From Erythrobacter sp. (GTDB lineage Bacteria; Pseudomonadota; Alphaproteobacteria; Sphingomonadales; Sphingomonadaceae), in NCBI GenBank assembly GCA_030148605.1, contig JASBTD010000036.1, positions 1 through 64,000 on the forward strand: a DNA stretch of 64,000 nt, given 5' to 3'. Both the position numbers and the translations under genes were made by a program. Under the pieces are notes generated by a model that did not search any database, was not told where the DNA came from, and was given only the letters and a program-made list of their open reading frames with translations. Within the stretch, counting starts at the first letter, position 1. Each line of letters begins with the position of its first letter. Below are positions 52,778-62,446 of the stretch, in pieces.

Positions 52778-54081
52778 CTGGCAGCAAACCGCACCGGCAA
52801 CGTCTTCAGCCCGCCAACAAAGGTGGAAGTTGCGCGTTTGGGCTCGCCCGCCAGTTCAATACTTTCGATCCGGTCCAGCAAGGTCTCGAATAGTATTTTC
52901 ATCTCCATCCGCGCCAGATGCAGGCCCAGGCATTGGTGCGCGCCCGCCCCAAAGGCTGCATGGCGATTGGGCGAACGCGACGCGTCGAACTTGCGCGGAT
53001 TATCGAATTGCGCCGGATCGTGATTGGCCGCGACATAGTTGATCATCAACCAGTCGCCTTTCTTGATCTGCTGTCCGCCCAGCTCCACATCTTCCGCTGC
53101 GGTGCGCATGAAGTGCTGCACCGGCGTGGTCCAGCGGATCGCCTCTTCCACGATACCCGGCAGCAGCGAGCGGTCAGTCTTGACCCGCGCCCATTGCTCA
53201 GGGTCCTGCGCCAGCGCCTGCATCGCGCCTGCCGTCGAGGCAGAGGTCGTGTCGTGACCTGCAGTAGCGACGATAATGTAATATCCCGCCATATCGCGCT
53301 CAGGCAACGCTGCGCCATCGACAGTGGCATTGGCGATAACGCTCGCGACATCTTCGGTGGGGTTAGCGCGACGATCGGCAGCAAGCTTGGCGAAATAATC
53401 TTCGAAAGTTTTCACTGCGCCTGCGACAAGCTGGACCACCATTTCAGGCGTCATGTTTTCCATGCCAGTGCCGGAAAGATCGGCATCCTGCCCGCCAAAA
53501 AGCTGCTGTGTGAGCATCTGCATGCGCGGCTCGTCTTCTTCCGGCACGCCAAGGATCTGCATCACGACATGGAGCGGGTATGGCCCTGACACGAGCTTGA
53601 CGAAGTCCACCACGTCGCCATTGCCGCCTGCTTCAATCAGCCGATCGACCGTTGCATTGGCGATCGCGCGGATTTCATTTTCCATCTTGGCCAGATTGCG
53701 CGGCATGAACCAGTCTTGCGTCAAGCGGCGATACTTGGGGTGGATCGGCGCATCGAACACCACCAGCGAATCGACCAGCATGTTCGAGCCTGTTGCCTTG
53801 CGGCTGAACTCGATTGCATCGCGAAAGCTGAATACCACCGGGCGCGGGTTGTTAAGGAAGGTCGCATTGTCCTTCGAAATCCGCATCACATCTTCATAAC
53901 GGGTGACCAGCCAGAACGGATCGAACAGCTCGCCATCTTCAGGCTCGACCTTCGCAACTGGTGCTTCCTCGCGCAGCCGATCAAATGTGTCGAGCAAGCC
54001 ATCCCAACCGGCATAGGCATGCGGATCGATCACTTCGCGTGCGACATCGGGCGGCAGGATTGCAGGAGCGCTGGCCATCAT
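52774..54081 (-). CDS. Cytochrome P450
   Basis: 435 residues. The I-helix oxygen-activation motif is ATAGHDTTSAS, the ExxR motif EEAIR, and the heme-binding loop is AFGAGAHQCLGLHLAR with thiolate Cys384. It is a soluble bacterial class I P450 that needs ferredoxin and a reductase, neither of which is in the window. The start overlaps the acyl-CoA synthetase stop by four bases (ATGA), so the two are coupled. Pairing with an acyl-CoA ligase suggests oxidation of a lipid, terpenoid or steroid-like acid, but the substrate is unknown. Confidence 0.93.
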   Translation of the reverse strand: MMASAPAILPPDVAREVIDPHAYAGWDGLLDTFDRLREEAPVAKVEPEDGELFDPFWLVTRYEDVMRISKDNATFLNNPRPVVFSFRDAIEFSRKATGSNMLVDSLVVFDAPIHPKYRRLTQDWFMPRNLAKMENEIRAIANATVDRLIEAGGNGDVVDFVKLVSGPYPLHVVMQILGVPEEDEPRMQMLTQQLFGGQDADLSGTGMENMTPEMVVQLVAGAVKTFEDYFAKLAADRRANPTEDVASVIANATVDGAALPERDMAGYYIIVATAGHDTTSASTAGAMQALAQDPEQWARVKTDRSLLPGIVEEAIRWTTPVQHFMRTAAEDVELGGQQIKKGDWLMINYVAANHDPAQFDNPRKFDASRSPNRHAAFGAGAHQCLGLHLARMEMKILFETLLDRIESIELAGEPKRATSTFVGGLKTLPVRFAAS

Positions 54082-55616
54082 GCGCTCTCCTGCGCCTTTG
54101 CGGCATATTCATCGCGCAATTCGCGCTTGTAGAGCTTGCCATTGGCTTCGCGCGGCAAGTCAGGCCGGAAATCGAACAGCTTGGGCATCTTGATCCGTGC
54201 CAGTTGCGGGCTGAGATAATCGCGTAGCTCCTGTTCCAGAGCTTCACCTGCATCGCTCATGTCAGCGGGCTGGACCACAGCAACCACTTTCTCGCCAAGG
54301 TCAGGATCAGGCGCGCCGATCACCGCTGCGTCCATCACCTTGTCATGGCTGACCAGCAGGTTCTCGATTTCCTGCGGATAGATGTTGACCCCGCCTGAAA
54401 TGATCATGTGGCTCTTGCGGTCAGTGAGATAGAGGAACCCGTCCTCATCGACATGGCCGATATCGCCCAGCGTCATCCAGCCTTCAGGATGCATCGCGTC
54501 TTTCGTCTTGTCGGGATCATTGTGATAGGTGGGCAGGATATCGTTCTCGAAGAAAATCAGCCCGTCTTGGCCCGCAGGAAGCTCTTCCCCGCCAGGCCCG
54601 CAGATATGCAGCTTGCCATGGATCGCGCGGCCCACGCTGCCCGGATGCGTAAGCCAGTCTGGCGAGTGGATCATGGTCATGCCGATGCTTTCGCTGCCGG
54701 CATAATATTCATTCACGATCGGCCCCCACCATTCGATCATCTGCTGCTTGATCGGCACCGGGCAAGGCGCCGCCGCATGGAGCGCGCGCTTGTGGCTGGA
54801 AAGATCATATTTGCTGCGCACTTCATCGGGCAGTTTGAGCATGCGTACGAAATGCGTCGGGACCCATTGGCTGTCAGTCACCTTGTATTTCTCGATCGCC
54901 GCAAGCGCGGCTTCTGGATCGAATTTCTCCATCATCACAACCGTGCCGCCAAGCCGGTGCACGGTGGACGACCAGCCGATCGGTGCCGCGTGATAGAGCG
55001 GCGCTGGTGAGAGATAAATCATCGTGCCATCCGCCGGCATGCCTGCGCCCATTGTGGCCAAGCCCAGAAACGGATTGATCGCCTGCGGGTCGGGATCTTC
55101 GGGCGGCTTCGGGCGAATCCCCTTGGGCCTGCCGGTCGTGCCGGAAGAATAGAGCATGACCAGCCCCGCAGTCTGATCATCGATCGGCTTTGTGCTTTGT
55201 GCGGACATCGCATCGGCAAAGCTCTCATTGCCTTCGCCATCCATCATCAGAACCGGCAGATCAGGGCATTCGGCGCGAACCCCCGGCAGGACATCGTCAA
55301 ACGCGCGCGATGTGATCAGCAGCTTCGCCTGGCTGTCCCTGATGATGTAGGCGATCTCGGGAGCAGTCAGGCGCGTAGAGATCGGCACCAGCATTGTGCC
55401 CGCTCGCTGCGAGCCCCAGATCAGCGTGTAGAATTCGATCCGGTTTTCCAGCAGCACGGCAAAGGCATCGTCGGGCTTGAAGCCGCGCGCTCTCAACAAA
55501 TGTGCGAATCGATTCGCTTCAGCATCCATCTCGCCAAAACTCATGCTGGCGCCGCTGCCGGCCATGATGACAGCGGGATGATCCGGGCGTGTTTGTGCGT
55601 GCTGGATAGGGTGCAT
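54078..55616 (-). CDS. AMP-forming acyl-CoA synthetase
   Basis: 512 residues of the ANL superfamily. The P-loop-like motif LYSSGTTGRPKGI is at 155-167; GDIGHVDEDGFLYLTDRKSHMIISGG forms the hinge, and the conserved C-terminal lysine lies in REANGKLYKRELR. It activates a carboxylic acid through an acyl-adenylate to the CoA thioester. AAGG/GGAG lies upstream. It is first in a two-gene operon with the P450. The acid is unknown; steroid or terpene side-chain acids are candidates only by analogy. Confidence 0.93.
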   Translation of the reverse strand: MHPIQHAQTRPDHPAVIMAGSGASMSFGEMDAEANRFAHLLRARGFKPDDAFAVLLENRIEFYTLIWGSQRAGTMLVPISTRLTAPEIAYIIRDSQAKLLITSRAFDDVLPGVRAECPDLPVLMMDGEGNESFADAMSAQSTKPIDDQTAGLVMLYSSGTTGRPKGIRPKPPEDPDPQAINPFLGLATMGAGMPADGTMIYLSPAPLYHAAPIGWSSTVHRLGGTVVMMEKFDPEAALAAIEKYKVTDSQWVPTHFVRMLKLPDEVRSKYDLSSHKRALHAAAPCPVPIKQQMIEWWGPIVNEYYAGSESIGMTMIHSPDWLTHPGSVGRAIHGKLHICGPGGEELPAGQDGLIFFENDILPTYHNDPDKTKDAMHPEGWMTLGDIGHVDEDGFLYLTDRKSHMIISGGVNIYPQEIENLLVSHDKVMDAAVIGAPDPDLGEKVVAVVQPADMSDAGEALEQELRDYLSPQLARIKMPKLFDFRPDLPREANGKLYKRELRDEYAAKAQESA

Positions 55617-55696
55617 CGGGGGTGTCTCTCCTTCGCGGGTCTGGATAGCTGCCCGCTTTGGAGAGAGAACCTAATAATTCAGCCCATGCACACAAG

Positions 55697-55724
55697 AAAA
55701 AAGGCGGCGGGAACACCCGCCGCC
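55697..55724 (-). terminator. Rho-independent terminator of the M23 peptidase gene
   Basis: On the plus strand AAAAAA at 55697-55702 is followed by GGCGGCGGG (55703-55711), AACA, CCCGCCGCC (55716-55724), a perfect nine-pair stem. Read on the minus strand this is a stem followed by TTTTTT, so it ends transcription coming from the M23 peptidase gene. Another hairpin, CGGACA with TGTCCG at 55731-55752, lies just before it. Confidence 0.88.
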
Positions 55725-55786
55725 ATTAATCGGACATCCTCTCCTCTGTCCGAACCCGCTTCCAGGCGGGAAACCTTTGCTGCGGC

Positions 55787-56494
55787 CTATTCGCCCCCTT
55801 GGCCGCCTTCCTCCGAAGCCTCTTCCAACTTCGCCAGTCGCTGCTGGACCGGAGACTCCACCATATACGGAATCGGATTGACTGCAATACCTGCAATACG
55901 CACTTCGTAATGAAGGTGTGGGCCGGTTGACCGGCCGGTCGAACCGACATAGCCGATTACGTCACCCTTGTTGACCCATTGCCCTTCGGCAACGGCCAGG
56001 CGCGACATATGCGCATAGCGCGTTTCAAGTTCGGCACCGTGACCGATCTCGACATACAGCCCGTAGCTTGAAAACCATTCGGCGCGATCAACGATACCAT
56101 CTGCCGTGGCATATACCGGCGTTCCGGTGGGTGCAGCGAGGTCGATGCCCTTGTGCTTGCGGCGTCCGCCCAGAACCGGGTGCGTGCGCATCCCGAAATC
56201 GCTGGTAAGCCGCGCGCCATCGAGCGGCATGCGCGAAGGAACCGAAATGACCGGGCCAACTGTGTTCGCATCAGGGCCGGACTCTTCCAGCGCTTCCCAG
56301 CTTGCAAACAGCTGGCGGAAACCCTGATCGCCGGTGATGAGCGATTCTTCCTGCGCGTCACGCACTGTGTCGCGAATATCGACCGAGGCTGCGTTGGTGT
56401 TGGCCATCGCCGGTGCTGCAGCCACGGCCATTCCGCCTGCCGCCAGCAACAGGGAAGCCTTGCTGATTTTCTTGAGAAATTGCGATCCGGTCAA
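55787..56494 (-). CDS. M23-family LytM-like metallopeptidase
   Basis: 235 residues with a signal peptide (KASLLLAAGGMAVAAAPAMA). The zinc motifs are HKGID (His114, Asp118 of HxxxD) and GPHLHYEV with the HxH pair; YVEIGHGAELETRYAHMS lies between. All ligands are present, so it should be a working endopeptidase on peptidoglycan cross-links, not an EnvC-type activator. The N-terminal half has no coiled coil. It is monocistronic with a terminator. Cell-division or growth roles are likely for the family. Confidence 0.92.
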   Translation of the reverse strand: MTGSQFLKKISKASLLLAAGGMAVAAAPAMANTNAASVDIRDTVRDAQEESLITGDQGFRQLFASWEALEESGPDANTVGPVISVPSRMPLDGARLTSDFGMRTHPVLGGRRKHKGIDLAAPTGTPVYATADGIVDRAEWFSSYGLYVEIGHGAELETRYAHMSRLAVAEGQWVNKGDVIGYVGSTGRSTGPHLHYEVRIAGIAVNPIPYMVESPVQQRLAKLEEASEEGGQGGE

Positions 56495-56638
56495 AGCCTG
56501 TCCCTCAACGCAGCACCATTGCCGGAGCCACTTGTTTCTTGTGCAACCCGAAGGAGCACATTCAAGCAGCGCTCCTTGCGATATCTGGCACCCGTTTGAT
56601 CGGGAACCTGTGTGAGCTTGGGTTAACCGGCTAAAAAT

Positions 56639-57430
56639 TTACGAAGCAATACCAAGATAGAAGTCTCGCGACAGACCGGCTGCAAGACGCGCCGAGTCGT
56701 TGAACGGTGGCTTAACCGCCCCGCGAAAGTAGCGGGAGACCAGCTTTTGCCAGCTTTCCTGAGGGGATTCGTCGTGGCGTTTCGCCAAGGCAACAAAGTG
56801 CTTGGTGCCAAAGGCGACGTGGCGGATTTCATCGTCAAGGATTCGTTCAAGAATCTTTGCACCATGCTCGTCGCCTTGCGCGCGCACCCGCTCAAGCGTG
56901 GCAGGCGTGACGTCAAGACCGCGCGCCTCCAGCACCATAGGCACGATCGCGAGCCGTGCACGAACATCATGCCGCGTCTCATGCGCAGCCTGCCACAAGC
57001 CGCCATGCGCAGGCAGCGCACCATAATGGCTGCCCAGGCTTTCCAGCTTTCGCGCGAGCACGGCGAAATGCATCGCTTCGTCGGCTGCGACGGCGAGGAA
57101 GTCAGAGACAAACTCTTCGCCCATCTGCTCGCCGAAGCGACCCGCCATATCGAGCGCGAGATCAATCGCGACAAATTCGATATGCGCCAGGCTATGCCAC
57201 AAGGCCAATCTGCCGCGCTCGGAACCGCCCTTGCCGCGTTTCGGCATCTGGTTCGGCGGCAAGAGCTGGGGGCGTTCGGGCCGTGCCGGTTCATCCGGCA
57301 TCGCCGCATCGAATGCCCATTCCAGCCGGCCAAGCCGCCAGCTGCGCGCCACATCGCGCGTCGCCATAACCTTGGCGCGTGGATCAGCGGTCAGCAGGGC
57401 TGAGCGGATCGCGGACGCTACAGTGGTCAT
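56639..57430 (-). CDS. DUF455 ferritin-like protein
   Basis: 263 residues of the DUF455 family, a four-helix ferritin-like fold. Candidate di-iron ligands are visible: SLAHIEFVAIDLALD, AADEAMHFAVLARKLE and ILDDEIRHVAFGTKHF each have Glu/His pairs. An Arg/Pro-rich stretch (PARPERPQLLPPNQMPKRGKGG) joins the N-terminus. The family is sometimes called MiaE-like because of the fold, but no tRNA-modification activity is shown for it. It starts nine bases after the bcp stop on the same strand. Confidence 0.85.
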   Translation of the reverse strand: MTTVASAIRSALLTADPRAKVMATRDVARSWRLGRLEWAFDAAMPDEPARPERPQLLPPNQMPKRGKGGSERGRLALWHSLAHIEFVAIDLALDMAGRFGEQMGEEFVSDFLAVAADEAMHFAVLARKLESLGSHYGALPAHGGLWQAAHETRHDVRARLAIVPMVLEARGLDVTPATLERVRAQGDEHGAKILERILDDEIRHVAFGTKHFVALAKRHDESPQESWQKLVSRYFRGAVKPPFNDSARLAAGLSRDFYLGIAS

Positions 57431-57439
57431 CAGGAGGGC

Positions 57440-57913
57440 TTACAGTGCCTTTGCCGCTGCCAGCACTTCTTCAGCGTGCCCTTTGACTTTCACTTTGTTC
57501 CAGACCTGAGCGATCTTGCCATCGCTGCCAACAAGGAAAGTCGTGCGGACCATCCCCATGTAGGTTTTCCCGTACATCTTCTTCTCGGTCCAGATGCCAA
57601 GCGCGTCGGACAAGCCGTTGTCTTCGGGATCGGTCGCCAGCGGAGTTTTCAGGTCATGCTTGGCGATGAAGTTCAAGTGCTTCTTGGCCGAATCCTTGCT
57701 TACCCCCAGCAGCGCAACACCGGCCTTGTCGAATTCGTCTTTCAGCGCTGTGAAGTCCTTCGCTTCAGTGGTGCAGCCCGGCGTGTTGTCCTTCGGGTAA
57801 AAGAACACAACCAGCTTGCGCCCCTTGAAATCGGATGGTTTCACGCTGCCCCCATTGGGGGTTTCCATCGCAATGTCGGGCATGGCGTCGCCGACGCCGG
57901 GAAAGTCGCTCAT
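57440..57913 (-). CDS. bcp: Thioredoxin-dependent peroxiredoxin (Bcp/PrxQ)
   Basis: 157 residues from the ATG at 57913, overlapping the glnE stop by four bases. The peroxidatic Cys is in YPKDNTPGCTTEAKDFTAL (near residue 48). A resolving Cys five residues later is absent (GCTTEAKD has only one), so it is a 1-Cys or atypical Bcp. SKDSAKKHLNFIAKHDL and the TTFLVGSDGKIAQVW segment are typical. It reduces peroxides with thioredoxin or glutathione. Confidence 0.92.
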   Translation of the reverse strand: MSDFPGVGDAMPDIAMETPNGGSVKPSDFKGRKLVVFFYPKDNTPGCTTEAKDFTALKDEFDKAGVALLGVSKDSAKKHLNFIAKHDLKTPLATDPEDNGLSDALGIWTEKKMYGKTYMGMVRTTFLVGSDGKIAQVWNKVKVKGHAEEVLAAAKAL

Positions 57914-60606
57914 TGTTCCAGCTCCAGTTTCTGGTCGAAGGTTTTTAGCCATAGCGCCGCAACCGCGCCACGGGCTTCACTCAGTCTACGCAGCAGATCG
58001 GGATAGGTTTCGCATTGGCATGCCTGCGCCAGCGCTTCAGCGGCAGCAGGCGGGGGTTCCGCCTGGTCCGGGCACAGCAGGCGCCCGGCGATCAGCAGCC
58101 GGGTCATCAGATCATGCGCTTTGCGGATTTCAGGCGGCATCAAACCCGCATCTGCCAACGCATCGATTGCGCTGCCTAGATCGGGGCTGAAACCGGTGCG
58201 CTCGCGCAATTGCAGGAAGTGGATGATGAACTCGAGATCGACCAGCCCGCCGCGCAGCAGTTTTGCATCCAGCGGCCCGCCCGGCTTTTTGTGCAGCGCC
58301 ATTTCCTCGCGCATCTTGAGCACATCGGCGCGCAGCGTATCGGGATCCCGCACTTGCCCAAGCACGTCGGCAATGATCGTCTCAAGCTGCTGCTTGGCCT
58401 CATCCGAACCGGCCAAGACGCGTGCCCGCGTGAGCGCCATATGCTCCCAGGTCCAGGCCGCTTCGTGCTGGTATTTGGCAAATGCCTGCAACGTTGAAGC
58501 AAGCGGGCCTTGCGCGCCTTGCGGGCGCAGCCTGGTGTCGATCTCATAGAGCGCGCCATGCGCCGTCGGCACTGACAGCGCAGCGCTCACCCGCTGGGCC
58601 AACCGGTTATAGTAATGCGTTCCGCCAAGCGGGCGCTCACCATCCGATTCCGCTCCGGTCTCACCGGTGAAGAGATAGATGATATCGAGATCGCTGGCAT
58701 GCGTCAGCGCGCCGCCGCCGAGCCGCCCCAGCCCCAGCACCAGCAATTCGCTATCGGCAATCCGCCCGTGCTTGCGCGCAAACTCCTCGCAAGCGGCGCG
58801 ATGCGCGACTTGCAGCGCAGCTTCTGCCGTGCGGGACAGCGCGGCGGCAATCTCCAGCGGATCGTGCACAGCCTGGATCAATTGCAGGCCCAGCGCGAAA
58901 CGCAATTCGCCGGTGACAATGCGAATCCGGTCAAGCTGGCGCTCATAATCGCGCGAAGCGTCCCCCGCTTCCATTCGCGCGGCGATCGCAGCAACATCTC
59001 CGGGCAGGTCCAGCGCGCTGGCGTCGATCAGCGTATCAAGCAGCTCTGGCCGCCTGCCCAGCTCCTCTGCAAGAGTGGGAGCCAGCGTGAGCACTGCCAT
59101 CAGCTGATCGAGCAGCCCCGGGCGCGCTTCGAGCAAGCGAAACAGGTTGATCGCGGATGATGCGTTGGCCAGCACGCTTTCCCAGCGCAGCAATGCGTGT
59201 TCGGGATCATCAGCCTTGGCAAAGGCTTCCAGCAGGGCGGGAAGCATGGCATCGAAGGCATCGACCGCTGCGCTAGATTTCAGCGCTTGATATCGCCCGT
59301 CACGCCACCCGTGAACCCGCTCTGCCAAGCGTTCTGGCTCAGCCAGTCCAAGCGCCTGCAGCCTCTCACCCAAAGCCGGAGCTGCCGCTTCGACTGGTTC
59401 AGCGCCTTTGCCGCCATCAAGCAAACGGTCATAGTTGCGGGCCACTGTATCCGTGACAGCGGCAAGTTCTTCGACCAGCGCCGCGCCATCGCGCAACCCG
59501 TCGAGCCGCGCGACCGCATCCAGCGCCTCACCTGCAGGCAAGGCATGGGTCTGCTGGTCATTCATCATCTGGATGCGGTGCTCGATCACGCGCAACCGGT
59601 CGTAAGCATCGCCCAGTGATTGCGCCTGTTCTGGATCGATCCTCCCGGCAGCGGCCAGCGCATCGAGCGCGGCGCGCGTCCCGCGCAATCGCAGCGAAGG
59701 ATCGCGCCCGCCATGGATCAGCTGATGCGTTTGAGCGAAGAATTCGACTTCGCGGATGCCCCCGCGGCCATGTTTCAGGTTGAAGCCCGGCCCGACAGCG
59801 TTCGGCCCCTTGTAGTTGGAGCGGATCCTTGCAGTCAGCCGCCGGATCTCGTCAATCGCTCCGAAATCGAGGCTGGAGCGCCACACAAACGGCTTGATCG
59901 CTTCAAGGAACTGTTCCCCGGCCGCGATGTCACCTGCTGCCGCACGCGCACGGATAAATGCCGCCCGCTCCCAAGCCAGCGCCAGGCTTTCATAATGTGT
60001 GAGCGCAGCGTTACAGGAGATTGCCAGCGGGCTGACTTCGCTGGCCGGTCGCAGCCGCAAATCGACCCGGAAGACATAGCCTTCGTCGGTCGTTTCAGCG
60101 AGTGTCTTGACCACTTCGCGCGCATAGCGCTGCGCCGCTTCGCCCGGTTCATCGCGGTCGCGCCGCGGCAAGGTTTGCGGGTCATACAGCAGGATCGGAT
60201 CGATATCGGAGCTGTAATTGAGTTCGTGCGCACCGTGCTTGCCCAGTGCCAGTGCGATCAACCCGCGCGGCTCGGCGCCTTCGACGCGCCTCTCGATCGC
60301 GTCATTGATGGCCAGATCGAGTGCGCGATCAGCCAGATCGGACAATTCGACCATCACGAAATCGAGCGAGAATGCTCCGGCGAGATCACCAATCGCAAGC
60401 GCGGTGGCATAGGCCAGCCGTTCGCGGCGAAGCGCGATGCCGAGCGAAGCCGCATTGTCTCCCGCCTGGCGCGCCCATTCGAGCGCGGCATCGCCTTGGC
60501 CAGCTTCCAGCAGCGAGACCAGCTGAGGCTGGCGCTGCAGTGCGCGCGCAAGGAAGGGTGCTTCTGCCCGCGCCCGTGCCAATGCATCCTGCCATCCTCT
60601 CGCCAT
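57910..60606 (-). CDS. glnE: Glutamine synthetase adenylyltransferase/deadenylylase
   Basis: 898 residues from the ATG at 60606 (frame open to 60693 but the extra part has no similarity). It holds two nucleotidyltransferase domains with the GxG...DxD pattern: GKHGAHELNYSSDIDPILL in the N-terminal half and GLGRLGGGALTHASDLDIIYLF in the C-terminal half, with helical linkers. It adds or removes AMP from glutamine synthetase in response to GlnB, tuning nitrogen assimilation. It complements gltBD at 28.7 kb. It leads a glnE-bcp-DUF455 operon. Confidence 0.94.
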   Translation of the reverse strand: MARGWQDALARARAEAPFLARALQRQPQLVSLLEAGQGDAALEWARQAGDNAASLGIALRRERLAYATALAIGDLAGAFSLDFVMVELSDLADRALDLAINDAIERRVEGAEPRGLIALALGKHGAHELNYSSDIDPILLYDPQTLPRRDRDEPGEAAQRYAREVVKTLAETTDEGYVFRVDLRLRPASEVSPLAISCNAALTHYESLALAWERAAFIRARAAAGDIAAGEQFLEAIKPFVWRSSLDFGAIDEIRRLTARIRSNYKGPNAVGPGFNLKHGRGGIREVEFFAQTHQLIHGGRDPSLRLRGTRAALDALAAAGRIDPEQAQSLGDAYDRLRVIEHRIQMMNDQQTHALPAGEALDAVARLDGLRDGAALVEELAAVTDTVARNYDRLLDGGKGAEPVEAAAPALGERLQALGLAEPERLAERVHGWRDGRYQALKSSAAVDAFDAMLPALLEAFAKADDPEHALLRWESVLANASSAINLFRLLEARPGLLDQLMAVLTLAPTLAEELGRRPELLDTLIDASALDLPGDVAAIAARMEAGDASRDYERQLDRIRIVTGELRFALGLQLIQAVHDPLEIAAALSRTAEAALQVAHRAACEEFARKHGRIADSELLVLGLGRLGGGALTHASDLDIIYLFTGETGAESDGERPLGGTHYYNRLAQRVSAALSVPTAHGALYEIDTRLRPQGAQGPLASTLQAFAKYQHEAAWTWEHMALTRARVLAGSDEAKQQLETIIADVLGQVRDPDTLRADVLKMREEMALHKKPGGPLDAKLLRGGLVDLEFIIHFLQLRERTGFSPDLGSAIDALADAGLMPPEIRKAHDLMTRLLIAGRLLCPDQAEPPPAAAEALAQACQCETYPDLLRRLSEARGAVAALWLKTFDQKLELEQ

Positions 60607-60720
60607 GCGTGTTCCCTGCCTTGGAGTGAGCTGGCGCGCAAGCATTGCAGCGCTTGCGGAGCACAGCTGCCTCATGCAAAGGGTGCGCCACATGATTTTT
60701 GAGAGTGAGAGGACCCCCCG

Positions 60721-62415
60721 ATGATCAAGTCACCGATCAAGGCCGCTTTGGCCGTGATGGCCGCACTGTCGCTGGCTGGATGCGACATGATGACCGCCAG
60801 CGAGCCCGCACTGGACATTCCCGAAGTCGAGCCCGGTGATATTTCCGAAGCCACCATGATCGATATCACGCGCGAACTGTCGAGCGATGAGTTCGAAGGC
60901 CGCATGCCCGGAACCAGGGGAGAAGAACTGACCGTCGCTTTGCTGACGGAGAGATTCGAAGCCGCCGGGCTTGAACCGGGCAACAATGGCTCGTGGGTGC
61001 AGGATGTGCCGCTGGTCGAGATAACCGGCAAGAATTTCGCCCCGCTAACCATCACCAATGGCGAGACCGATCTGGTCTATGACTTCGGCAGCGAATGGGT
61101 CGGGGTGACCTATCGCGAGGATGCCCAGACCCAGCTCGCCAATAGCGAAATGGTGTTCGTGGGATATGGCATCAACGCGCCGGAACGCGGCTGGAATGAC
61201 TATGAAGGTATCGATGTAACCGGCAAGACAGTGGTGATCCTTGTCAATGACCCTGATTGGCAGACGCAAGGCCTGGAAGGCACCTTCAATGGCCGCGCGA
61301 TGACCTATTACGGGCGCTGGACCTATAAGTATGAGGAAGCTGCGCGCCAGGGCGCGGCGGGCGCGATCATCGTGCATGATACAGAGCCGGCCAGCTATGG
61401 CTGGAATGTCGTGGAATCGAGCTGGTCCGGTCCGCAGGCCTATCCCGAATATGGCGACAATGCGCCGCCGCGCACGTTGGTCAACGGCTGGGTGCAGAAA
61501 GAGATTGCGCGCGAGATTCTGGCGGCCGCCGGGCAAGACCTCGATGCTTTGTCCGAAGCTGCCAAAAGCGCCGATTTCGAGCCTGTCGAACTTGGCTTCA
61601 CCGCTTCGACCAGCTTCGCCAATGACATACGCAAGTTCGCTTCGAAGAATGTCATCGGTGTGCTGCCCGGGGCGACGCGGCCTGACGAATATGTCATCCA
61701 CACCGCGCATTGGGATCACCTGGGTCGCTGCACGCCTGCCCCCGATGGCGATGACATCTGCAATGGCGCGGTCGATAATGCCACGGGCACAGCCGCCTTG
61801 GTTGCGCTGGCCGAAGCACATGGCAAGGCCGGCGCGCCCGATCGCAGCCTGGTGTTCCTGGCAGTAACAGCAGAGGAATCGGGCCTGCTTGGCGCCTATT
61901 ACTATGCATCCAACCCGATCTTCCCACTGTCGCAAACAGTCGGCGGCATCAACATGGATGCATTCCTGATTGCAGGCCCGTCAAAGGATGTGACTGTGGT
62001 TGGCCCGGGCAAGTCGCAGCTTGACCAGTTCCTGGAAGCCGCACTTGTCGCTGACGGGCGTGTATCAACGCCCAACCCCAATCCAGAGGCCGGCTATTAC
62101 TATCGCAGCGACCATTTCGCTTTCGCCAAGCAAGGCGTGCCAATGCTCTATGTCGATGGCGGTGAGGACCTGATCGAAGGCGGGCGAGAGGCGGGTGCCG
62201 CCGTGCAAGAGGATTATCGCGATAATCGCTATCACGGGCCAAAAGACGAATTCGACGAGAATTGGGACTGGTCCGGCGTGATGGCCGATCTCCAGCTGTT
62301 CTATCGCCTGGGCCGGATGATGGCGATGAGCACCAGCTGGCCCAACTGGAACGAAGGCGACGAGTTCAAGGCCACCCGCGATGCGGATTGCGCCAGCAGC
62401 GACACCGGCTGCTGA
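60721..62415 (+). CDS. M28-family zinc aminopeptidase, predicted lipoprotein
   Basis: 564 residues. The lipobox LAGC (SLAGCDMMT) makes it a lipoprotein. An inserted PA-like domain spans about residues 130-290 (NDYEGIDVTGKTVVILVNDPDW, AAGAIIVHDTEPASYGWNVV). The M28 metal centre follows: HTAHWDHLGRC (His), NGAVDNATGTAAL (bridging Asp), AVTAEESGLLGA (Glu pair) and YYRSDHFAFAKQGVP (His). It probably releases N-terminal amino acids or processes peptides at the cell surface or periplasm. It is divergent from glnE. Confidence 0.92.
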   Translation: MIKSPIKAALAVMAALSLAGCDMMTASEPALDIPEVEPGDISEATMIDITRELSSDEFEGRMPGTRGEELTVALLTERFEAAGLEPGNNGSWVQDVPLVEITGKNFAPLTITNGETDLVYDFGSEWVGVTYREDAQTQLANSEMVFVGYGINAPERGWNDYEGIDVTGKTVVILVNDPDWQTQGLEGTFNGRAMTYYGRWTYKYEEAARQGAAGAIIVHDTEPASYGWNVVESSWSGPQAYPEYGDNAPPRTLVNGWVQKEIAREILAAAGQDLDALSEAAKSADFEPVELGFTASTSFANDIRKFASKNVIGVLPGATRPDEYVIHTAHWDHLGRCTPAPDGDDICNGAVDNATGTAALVALAEAHGKAGAPDRSLVFLAVTAEESGLLGAYYYASNPIFPLSQTVGGINMDAFLIAGPSKDVTVVGPGKSQLDQFLEAALVADGRVSTPNPNPEAGYYYRSDHFAFAKQGVPMLYVDGGEDLIEGGREAGAAVQEDYRDNRYHGPKDEFDENWDWSGVMADLQLFYRLGRMMAMSTSWPNWNEGDEFKATRDADCASSDTGC

Positions 62416-62446
62416 ACGCGATTGAGCAGATCAAGGTAGCCGATCC

